NCBI GenBank assembly: GCA_903921605.1
Contig: CAIXQV010000272.1
Coordinates: 1 to 22,286, forward strand
Reading direction: 5' to 3'
DNA from: an uncultured Planctomycetaceae bacterium
GTDB lineage: Bacteria; Planctomycetota; Planctomycetia; Planctomycetales; Planctomycetaceae
Length of the DNA stretch: 22,286 nucleotides
Shown: piece by piece, positions 14,248 through 20,066 of the stretch
How the letters are laid out: each line of letters begins with the position of its first letter
Numbering within the stretch: position 1 is the first letter of the stretch
The notes under the pieces: generated by a model
Told to the model about the DNA's origin: nothing
Seen by the model: the letters and a program-made list of their open reading frames with translations, nothing else
Databases searched by the model: none
Program-made: the position numbers and the translations under genes

Positions 14248-15567
14248 TTATTCTTCCACCGCAGCCGAAGAATCCACAACTACCTCAGGAGGCACAGTTT
14301 CCGGCTCCTGTATTGCGGCCTCCACAACAGGGGCAGCAGCCTTTGGTTTTGGAGCTTCTCCCTGAGCAGCTGATTGTTTCTTTAGTTCCGCAGCAATTTT
14401 TTCCTCTGCCTCAAGCCGCTGACTCTCCCTGTCGGCGTATTCCACGATCTTGTCGCAGTCTTCGTCCGAAAGTCCACCAATTTCCGCCAATTGATCGGGT
14501 TCGATCACTGACAAGTCATCAAAAGTGAAGAACCCTTGAGACACCAAGTTCTCCGCGAGCTCCGCCGTCACTTCCGGAATCACACAAAATGCTTCAATGG
14601 ATTTATCAAGCTGCTGATCCAGGAGATCCTGAGTCATTACATTAATGTCCCAGCCGACCAGCTTGGAAGCAAGCCTGACGTTCTGACCAAATTTGCCAAT
14701 CGCCAGTGACAATTGATCCTCGCGAACCAAGACAATCACTTTACCCAACATTGGACAAAGGATCACGTCTTCCACTTCCGCTGGTTGCAATGCATTCGGG
14801 ACCAGAATGGAAAGCGAATCGTTCCAGCGAACAATATCGATTCGTTCACCAGCAAGTTCCTCAACGATTCCACGAATTCGAGCTCCGCGGACACCAACGC
14901 AGGCACCAACACAATCAATTGATGCGTCGCCACAGCTTACGGCCACTTTTGACCGATTGCCTGCTTCGCGGGCGATCGAACGGACCTCAATGACGCGGTC
15001 GTTTACTTCTGGTATCTCGACTTCAAAGAGTCGACGGACAAAATCAGCGTGCGTGCGGGACAAAATAACCCTTACACGAGAGCCTGCTTTTCGAACATCG
15101 AGCACGATCGCTCGCACTCTATCGCCGGTCCGATAGTTCTCTTTTCGGATCTGCTCGCTGCGAGGAAGGATCGCTTCAACCTTGCCAAGACTGACAATAA
15201 CAGTTCCGCGGTCGACGCGAGTCACCTGACCTGAAATCAACTGACTACGAAGCTCAAGGTACTCTTCGTAGAGCGTATCTCTTTCCGCTTCGCGGATCTT
15301 TTGAATCATTACCTGCTTGGCAGTCTGAGCAGAAATTCGGCCCAGAAGGTCTCCCAGCAACTCAGGATCAAGCATCCTTCCGTCGCAGATCAAAGCTGGC
15401 TCACCAGATTCTCGATCGATGCGAACTTCAAGCTGCTCTTCCTCTGAGAAGTGCTTCCGAGCTGCCGACAAGATTGCCTGCTCGATCCCCTCAAACACGA
15501 TTTCGGCGTCAATCGCCTTGTCGCGGTGAATCGCATCGACAATTCTAAGGATTTCCGTGCCGTTCAT
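14248..15567 (-). CDS. nusA: Transcription termination/antitermination factor NusA
   Basis: 439 residues from the ATG at 15567 ([20 protein letters not shown]), which matches the family start; the 19-residue upstream extension does not. NusA binds RNA polymerase near the exit channel and modulates pausing, intrinsic termination and antitermination. In order: the N-terminal polymerase-binding domain (about 1-108), S1 domain ([20 protein letters not shown], 112-131, to about 172), then KH domains with [20 protein letters not shown] (171-190), [20 protein letters not shown] (216-234 region) and [20 protein letters not shown]. After the KH region comes a helical repeat-like segment ([36 protein letters not shown]), then a low-complexity tail rich in Ala, Pro and Glu. 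It is the first gene of the nusA-infB-rbfA group. A terminator-like hairpin lies about 30 bases upstream and another follows its stop. rimP is absent upstream. Confidence 0.97.
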   Translation of the reverse strand: MNGTEILRIVDAIHRDKAIDAEIVFEGIEQAILSAARKHFSEEEQLEVRIDRESGEPALICDGRMLDPELLGDLLGRISAQTAKQVMIQKIREAERDTLYEEYLELRSQLISGQVTRVDRGTVIVSLGKVEAILPRSEQIRKENYRTGDRVRAIVLDVRKAGSRVRVILSRTHADFVRRLFEVEIPEVNDRVIEVRSIAREAGNRSKVAVSCGDASIDCVGACVGVRGARIRGIVEELAGERIDIVRWNDSLSILVPNALQPAEVEDVILCPMLGKVIVLVREDQLSLAIGKFGQNVRLASKLVGWDINVMTQDLLDQQLDKSIEAFCVIPEVTAELAENLVSQGFFTFDDLSVIEPDQLAEIGGLSDEDCDKIVEYADRESQRLEAEEKIAAELKKQSAAQGEAPKPKAAAPVVEAAIQEPETVPPEVVVDSSAAVEE

Positions 15568-15597
15568 GACTGGGTGTCTGGTTGTGCTGTGCGGGGT

Positions 15598-15624
15598 AAA
15601 AAAAAAGCGGGAGCAATGTCCCAC
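15598..15624 (-). terminator. Terminator-like hairpin (possible attenuator) in the nusA leader
   Basis: On the minus strand GTGGGA (15624-15619) pairs with TCCCGC (15612-15607) across a 6-base loop, one pair being G-U, and nine Us follow directly (15606-15598). Flanking AAAA before the stem could extend it into the first four Us. It ends 30 bases before the nusA start. With no gene upstream on this strand within the preceding 400 bases, attenuation of nusA is more likely than termination of another gene. Confidence 0.6.
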
Positions 15625-15868
15625 TTTTCAAAGTCGACAGAGAGCTCTGCCGAACACCTTTCCGTTGCCCAACGACCCACGCACAGCGAACGAGTCACTT
15701 GGCGAAGTTCTATGGAAAACGGGGAAATGGAGTAAGATCTACATCTTGTCCATTTCAGGTTCCTTGAAGGCGGTTCAGGATCTTACAAACAGCAAACTTC
15801 CCCGAAAAAGACGCCTGACAGCCGGAAAAGTGTCCACTGTCACGCTATTTTCCCAAGGTTCTAGGCGG

Positions 15869-15897
15869 AAATTACTGGCATTAGCAAAGACTGTCAA
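15869..15897 (-). promoter_or_regulatory. Candidate promoter of nusA-infB-rbfA
   Basis: Minus strand: perfect -35 TTGACA (15897-15892), a 17-base spacer, then TAATTT (15874-15869), which keeps the first two and the last base of TATAAT. The predicted start would give a leader of nearly 300 bases containing the hairpin at 15598-15624. Confidence 0.45.
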
Positions 15898-15990
15898 GCA
15901 TCGAGGCCCCTTTGAATGGCCGGTTCTCCGACAAGAGTGGTTTCTTTCTCTTTGTTCATTGGTTCCTGAATCACGTGGCGGAGACTTTCT

Positions 15991-16974
15991 ATGTCGGGTG
16001 CAGTTGAGAAATCTGGCCGTTTCTCCCGCGTTCCTCATCGAGTGCTCGGCAGAACTGGGCTACAGGTTTCCTGTCTGGCGTTCGGTACTGGTCCTGTGTC
16101 GGGGCTGATGACTGGTAATGATCTTGAATCGCAGTCTGAGACGCTTCAGACACTTTACGATTCGGGGATAAACTGGATCGATACAGCGGCCGGTTACGGG
16201 AACGGTTTATCGGAGAAAAGCATTGGTCGAGTTCTGGCAATGCTGCCGATCGAAGTGTCCCGAGAGTTCCATGTGGCGACCAAGGTCAGAATCGACTTCA
16301 ACTCCCCCCTTTCATTTGCAGATCAAGTTCGGTTCAGCGTGGAGGGCAGTTTGCAAAGACTTCAGCTTCCGAAAGTCACCCTGCTGCAATTGCATAATGG
16401 AGTCACGGCCAAGCGAAATGACCAGCCGAGCTCTATTGGAATGGCGGATGTGCTTGATTCCGGGGGCCTGCTGGATGCGTTGAAATCTGTGCAAGTCGAG
16501 GGACAAGCCGACTTTCTTGGATTAACGGGGACTGGAGCGGCTGAGCAGATGCGAGCTGTCGTGAACACCAGAGAGTTTGACACGATCCAAGTGCCGTATA
16601 ATCTGTTTAATCCAAGTGCTGGCTGCCAGGTTGCTAACGATTTCGTAGAACAGGATTACGGGAGTATTTTGGACGATTGTCGTTCGGCCGGCATGGGCTG
16701 TTTTGCAATTCGAGTCTTCGCAGGTGGTGCTTTGCTGCGGCAGCCACCAAGCGATCACACTCTGAAAACGCCCTATTTCCCGCTTGATTTGTATCGCAGA
16801 GATCTGGACCGTGCGGCGAGTCTGGACGACGGTGTGAGCGGGGCGAGCCTTCTACGACAATCTATTGAGTTCGCGCTGTCTCACCAGGCAATTCATTCAG
16901 CAATCATCGGCTTTGGTGGCCCTGGGCACGTCGTGGACGCGGTGCGGGCCGTGAATCGCATTTACACGCACTGA
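15991..16974 (+). CDS. Aldo/keto reductase family protein
   Basis: 327 residues; ATG at 15991 with GGAG about seven bases upstream. This is an NAD(P)H-dependent oxidoreductase with a TIM-barrel fold, cytoplasmic. The family landmarks are present: HRVLGRTGLQVSCLAFGTGP (16-35), catalytic Asp64 and Tyr69 in WIDTAAGYGNGLSEKSIGRV, Lys98 in HVATKVR, and His135 in LLQLHNG, which complete the D-Y-K-H tetrad. QVPYNLFNP and the C-terminal SAIIGFGGPGHVVDAV (cofactor-binding end) also fit. The subgroup is the one with a single-domain barrel and no Fe-S extension, similar to proteins acting on sugars or small aldehydes, but the substrate cannot be read from the sequence. It stands alone on the plus strand, divergent from nusA and convergent with the IscA-like gene; a long hairpin overlaps its stop codon. 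Confidence 0.92.
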   Translation: MSGAVEKSGRFSRVPHRVLGRTGLQVSCLAFGTGPVSGLMTGNDLESQSETLQTLYDSGINWIDTAAGYGNGLSEKSIGRVLAMLPIEVSREFHVATKVRIDFNSPLSFADQVRFSVEGSLQRLQLPKVTLLQLHNGVTAKRNDQPSSIGMADVLDSGGLLDALKSVQVEGQADFLGLTGTGAAEQMRAVVNTREFDTIQVPYNLFNPSAGCQVANDFVEQDYGSILDDCRSAGMGCFAIRVFAGGALLRQPPSDHTLKTPYFPLDLYRRDLDRAASLDDGVSGASLLRQSIEFALSHQAIHSAIIGFGGPGHVVDAVRAVNRIYTH

Positions 16975-17018
16975 CCGATCAAGAGTGCCCTGCTCTTCAG
17001 GATTCAGCTTGATCGGTC
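16973..17018. terminator. Long inverted repeat at the end of the aldo/keto reductase gene
   Basis: Perfect 11-bp arms GACCGATCAAG (16973-16983) and CTTGATCGGTC (17008-17018), with a nested AAGAG/CTCTT pair (16981-16985 with 16993-16997). The left arm overlaps the TGA stop. There is no T tract on either side. It lies between convergent genes and may act as a factor-dependent or two-way terminator or as a 3'-end protector. Confidence 0.45.
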
Positions 17019-17110
17019 GTGGGGAACAACGCCTCGGATCAAAAGGTTGTCTCAGGTTGATCGAGAGTCTCGAAGGGCTTCAGGAGCTCTTCAACTGAGA
17101 TATATGGCCA

Positions 17111-17129
17111 GCGTTTTTCTCTCAAACGC
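17111..17129 (-). repeat. Hairpin just after the stop of the IscA-like gene
   Basis: Perfect 6-bp arms GCGTTT (17111-17116) and AAACGC (17124-17129), 7-base loop, one base past the TAA stop at 17131-17133. No U tract follows on the minus strand. Confidence 0.35.
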
Positions 17130-17130
17130 C

Positions 17131-17397
17131 TTAGATTGGGCGGATAAATCGCAGGCGATTCCCATCGGCTGTCTTGACGACATCCAGAGTTTTTCGGGCG
17201 ATCTTTTCTGCCGTTTCGGTTCCGACGAGCAGTACTGATTGACCTCGATGTGCAAACACAACATCGCCCTTTTGCTCTTTGTCCGGACGAAACTCGACAT
17301 GGCCGTTCTCCATCGTAATCCGCACGGCGATTCCTTCCGGCTGCCGACGAAGTTTTCGTTTCAGCCTTGAGAAGGCTGTTGCGGTGACTTTGACCAT
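17131..17397 (-). CDS. IscA/HesB-like small protein lacking cysteines
   Basis: 88 residues from the ATG at 17397, with a strong Shine-Dalgarno AAGGAG nine bases upstream. The order of elements resembles the A-type iron-sulphur carrier (IscA/HesB) fold: MVKVTATAFSRLKRKLRRQP (helix), EGIAVRITMENGHVEFRPD (strand pair), QKGDVVFAHRGQSVLLVG (the 'D.VFE..G..VLVD' region), TAEKIARKTLDVVKTADG, then LRFIRPI. A-type carriers hold clusters with three conserved cysteines; this protein has no cysteine at all, so it cannot carry a cluster in that way. It may be a structural relative with another role. It follows the RRM gene by 67 bases on the same strand and is probably co-transcribed with it. Family assignment is moderate; function is unknown. 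Confidence 0.7.
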   Translation of the reverse strand: MVKVTATAFSRLKRKLRRQPEGIAVRITMENGHVEFRPDKEQKGDVVFAHRGQSVLLVGTETAEKIARKTLDVVKTADGNRLRFIRPI

Positions 17398-17461
17398 TAA
17401 TATGCTCCTTACGAGGACTTAACGTGTTGTGAATTCGAGGACTTCGACTAGAGGGAACGAA

Positions 17462-17473
17462 TCGCTATAGCGA
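17462..17473. repeat. 12-bp palindrome over the RRM gene stop codon
   Basis: TCGCTATAGCGA is self-complementary and contains the TAG stop (17467-17465 on minus). It is flanked by a direct repeat CGAATCG. A protein-binding site or a weak hairpin are both possible. Confidence 0.35.
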
Positions 17474-17770
17474 ATCGAGCAAAGCCGATCGGCGACCAGG
17501 GGCCGGTCTGGCCGGCCCGGAATCACTCTTGGCATGAGCCTCGTTCACGGTAATCGAACGTCCGCAGAGTGATTGGCCATTGAGGCGGGCTATTGCTTCT
17601 TCCGCATCGTCCATTCCGGGCATCTGCACAAAGGCAAATCCTCGGGGGGAACCAGTGCCTCGGTCGGTGGCCATCCTGACGGAGGAGACTCGACCATATC
17701 GTGCGAACATTCGCTCAATTTCGCTTTCAGTCGCCTGAAAGGACAAATTGCCAACAAATATTGTTGTCAT
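17465..17770 (-). CDS. Small RRM-type RNA-binding protein
   Basis: 101 residues from the ATG at 17770. A single RNA recognition motif fills residues 1-80: RNP2 TIFVGNLSF (3-11) and RNP1 RGFAFVQM, with VRMATDRGTGSPRGF between them and SLCGRSITVNEA closing the fold. The short tail (SDSGPARPAPGRRS) is basic and Gly/Pro-rich, as in the single-RRM proteins of cyanobacteria and planctomycetes, some of which respond to cold. It binds single-stranded RNA in the cytoplasm; the target is unknown. Its leader has two perfect hairpins just upstream of the ATG (17783-17818), which could allow temperature or self-regulation. It is followed by the IscA-like gene, probably in one transcript. GGAT about ten bases upstream is a modest Shine-Dalgarno. 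Confidence 0.93.
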   Translation of the reverse strand: MTTIFVGNLSFQATESEIERMFARYGRVSSVRMATDRGTGSPRGFAFVQMPGMDDAEEAIARLNGQSLCGRSITVNEAHAKSDSGPARPAPGRRSALLDSL

Positions 17771-17782
17771 TCAAATCATCCA

Positions 17783-17818
17783 GCCCCAGTCTGGGGCGAT
17801 TGAGTGGCATTGGCCACT
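17783..17818 (-). promoter_or_regulatory. Two tandem hairpins in the RRM gene leader
   Basis: First: GCCCCAG (17783-17789) with CTGGGGC (17791-17797), one central base. Second: AGTGGC (17803-17808) with GCCACT (17813-17818), loop ATTG. Both are perfect and lie 13-48 bases before the ATG at 17770; the first partly abuts the ribosome-binding region. A tight structure here could control translation. Confidence 0.45.
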
Positions 17819-17820
17819 GA

Positions 17821-18567
17821 AGTTAATAACGGATCTGCTGAGCAAACTGATTGCCCTGAACTGAGTTGCTGGGCAGTTGCAGATCGATCGAAAACTCTAA
17901 AAGAGACTGCCGTCAGTTGAGGGAGGGCAGGTAGTGCGACAGGCACAGCACTCGGCTCGCGTCACTTGAAGCTGGGAAATTCAGGCACACAACATGAGTT
18001 GTCTGAAACTGAACTGGCCTAATCTACCGTTGAAGGACCTTCGAAGTCCAAGGCGTAAAAATTTACCTTTGTTGAACTCGATTCCCTGAGACGTGAGTGC
18101 AGAGGAAAAACTCTTCTCGAATGAGTGAGAGTTCCGACGTTCTAAGGCGACCGTGGACTGGAAGACTCGTCTTCCGATCGCGATCACACTGATCGAATCA
18201 GCGGTATTTCACAGATTGCTTGACGCAAGTCTACACGATATCGACACAAAAATTCCGGCGAATCCTGCTTTTATTCCGTCATACTTTTGTCGTCGCCCCT
18301 AAGCCCAGTCTCAGGAACGTGTTACATTCAGGGAAAGTTTCTGGGTCGAGATACCAATGGCACTCACTTTGCAGATCGAGTGCATTATGAGGAGGCCGCC
18401 GGGACTTTCGGAACTCTGAGTTCTTGAATCACATTGCGAAACGCCTGGTCGTGGTGCTTCCGGCATCTGCCACTTCAAAATCAAAGGCCGAGCAGTTTAC
18501 TCCAAACTGGAGATTTGCCCCGCTGACTGTTATCGGCCTGAAGTTTGAATGCCCACAGTCCTTGTGG
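17821..18567. other. Largest non-coding stretch, rich in short inverted repeats
   Basis: About 750 bases with no convincing gene in any frame; the short open frames have no family features. Inverted repeats include GGAAGAC-TC-GTCTTCC (18160-18175), CAGTTT/AAACTG (18493-18498 with 18504-18509), CTTG-ACG-CAAG near 18223, and ACTCT/AGAGT near 18110. The promoter of the RRM gene should lie near 17830-17900 but is not clear. An unrecognised small RNA is possible. Confidence 0.4.
18553..18567 (-). terminator. Hairpin immediately after the DUF1501 stop
   Basis: CCACA (18553-18557) with TGTGG (18563-18567), 5-base loop, starting at the base after the TGA stop on the minus strand. No U tract. A second repeat at 18493-18509 follows with a T-richer downstream. 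Either might end the PSD1-DUF1501 transcript. Confidence 0.35.
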
Positions 18568-19995
18568 TCACGCAAAGATCTGATTGACGACCGATCCCTC
18601 AATATCAGTCAATCGAAAATCTCTTCCACCGTATCGATATGTGAGTCGCTCGTGATCCAATCCGAGCAAGTGTAGAATTGTCGCGTGTAGATCATGGACA
18701 TGAACCTTGTCCTGTGTCGCATAAAAACCGAACTCATCTGATTCACCGTAGCTGAATCCGGCTTTGACTCCGCCTCCCGCCATCCAGTATGTGAATGCGT
18801 GAGGATTGTGATCGCGGCCATTATCGCCCTGCGCGGTGGGAGTTCGGCCAAACTCAGCGCCCCAGATCAAGAGTGTTTCATCCAGTAAACCTCGCTGCTT
18901 AAGATCAGTCAGCAGGCCTGCGATTGGACGATCAACCTGCTCCGCCAACGTGCCGTGCTGCTCTTTCAAGTCGGAATGTTGATCCCAATAGGCGTGGGAC
19001 GATTGTACAAAACGCACTCCGGATTCGGACAGTCTGCGTGCAAGCAAACATTGGCGTCCAAAGCTGTCGGTCGGACCGCCGTCGATACCATAGAGCTTCA
19101 AAGTCGACTCACTCTCGCTGTCAATTTCCAGGACTTCCGGGGCTTCGGTCTGCATTCGAAACGCCAGCTCAAAGGATTCAATACGCGCATCCAGATCTGC
19201 ATCAGCCATTGAATGAGGAACTGGTCTTTTCAGTTGATCCAGATCTCTGGCAAAGTTGAGTTGAAGAGCCTGAAGTTCCGCCGGAATGTTGGGGTTCGTT
19301 AGATTTGGGACGACAGAGTCTTCCTCTGCTTTTCGCTTCTTTGCTGATCCAATCCGCGTGGCCTGATGAATTGGCGGCAGAAATGCCGAGCCAAAATTTC
19401 TGACTCCACCGTGACCAAGCGTTGGGCTGATCGTTATGAAGCTGGGCAGACTGTCGTTTTCCGTGCCAAGGCCATAGCTGATCCATGCGCCCATACTGGG
19501 TCGGACAAAAGTGTCAGATCCCGTATGCATCTTGAGCAACGCACCGCCGTGAGCTTCATTGGAGCCATGGATGCTCTTGATGAATGTGATGTCATCCACG
19601 CAGCGGCCGACGTGTGGAAAAAGATCGCTGACCCATGCTCCGCTTTGGCCATACTGGCGGAACGTCCACGGACTGCGCAGGAGATTGCCTGTCTGAGCAA
19701 ACTGAATACGCGGTTTCTCAAAAGGCAGGGGTTGCCCATGACGTTTCATGAGCTCGGGTTTATAGTCGAAGGTATCAACGTGCGATGGCCCGCCATGCAT
19801 AAACAGGAAGATCACACGTTTTGCCCGCGCCGGGAAGTGGGGGGACTTTGGCAAGAGTGGATTACTTACGGATGCTGCTGCGAGGGGATTTGCAGCAGGC
19901 TCGCCGGCGCACAAGCCGCTTCGGACGATCATGTCGGAGAGAGCCAGGGCCGCGAATCCAGCCCCACATTGATGCAATAGTTGTCGTCTGTTCAT
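18568..19995 (-). CDS. DUF1501 domain-containing secreted protein
   Basis: 475 residues; ATG at 19995 with AGGT about seven bases upstream. The start MNRRQLLHQCGAGFAALALS carries twin arginines and a hydrophobic stretch, a Tat-type export signal. DUF1501 proteins have an alkaline-phosphatase/sulfatase-like fold and are a planctomycete hallmark. Visible family features: RVIFLFMHGGPSHVDTFDYK (about 60-79) with HGGPSHVD, KSIHGSNEAHGGALLKMHTG, PSMGAWISYGLG, the late block LLIWGAEFGRTPTAQGDNGR then DHNPHAFTYWMAGGGVKAG, and DKVHVHDLHATILHLLGLDH with the terminal TYRYGGRDFRLTD. Metal-binding type His and Asp residues are kept. The enzymatic activity of this family is not established. It lies 71 bases downstream of a PSD1 cytochrome gene, the usual partner, and the two probably form one operon acting outside the cytoplasm. 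Confidence 0.95.
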   Translation of the reverse strand: MNRRQLLHQCGAGFAALALSDMIVRSGLCAGEPAANPLAAASVSNPLLPKSPHFPARAKRVIFLFMHGGPSHVDTFDYKPELMKRHGQPLPFEKPRIQFAQTGNLLRSPWTFRQYGQSGAWVSDLFPHVGRCVDDITFIKSIHGSNEAHGGALLKMHTGSDTFVRPSMGAWISYGLGTENDSLPSFITISPTLGHGGVRNFGSAFLPPIHQATRIGSAKKRKAEEDSVVPNLTNPNIPAELQALQLNFARDLDQLKRPVPHSMADADLDARIESFELAFRMQTEAPEVLEIDSESESTLKLYGIDGGPTDSFGRQCLLARRLSESGVRFVQSSHAYWDQHSDLKEQHGTLAEQVDRPIAGLLTDLKQRGLLDETLLIWGAEFGRTPTAQGDNGRDHNPHAFTYWMAGGGVKAGFSYGESDEFGFYATQDKVHVHDLHATILHLLGLDHERLTYRYGGRDFRLTDIEGSVVNQIFA

Positions 19996-20066
19996 TGCGT
20001 ACCTGCTGACTGGCGTCGATGTTTTATTTCTGGCAATAGTTCACGGTGGTCTTTCCACAGCGTCGG

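Larger units (their letters stand above)
15568..15990. other. Divergent regulatory region between nusA and the aldo/keto reductase gene
   Basis: 423 bases with no credible gene on either strand. On the nusA side it holds a promoter candidate (15869-15897), a leader of about 290 bases, and a terminator-like hairpin with nine Us (15598-15624). I looked for a tRNA, because E. coli has metY before nusA, and found none. The reductase side has a good Shine-Dalgarno (GGAG, about seven bases before the ATG) but no clear promoter. Confidence 0.55.

Noticed and set aside
15625..15868. tRNA gene before nusA, as metY in E. coli
   Set aside because: No T-arm (GTTCRANNC) in a cloverleaf context and no acceptor-stem pairing were found on the minus strand.
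18424..18675. 83-codon plus-strand open frame
   Set aside because: It overlaps the 3' end of the DUF1501 gene antisense and has no ribosome-binding site or family features.
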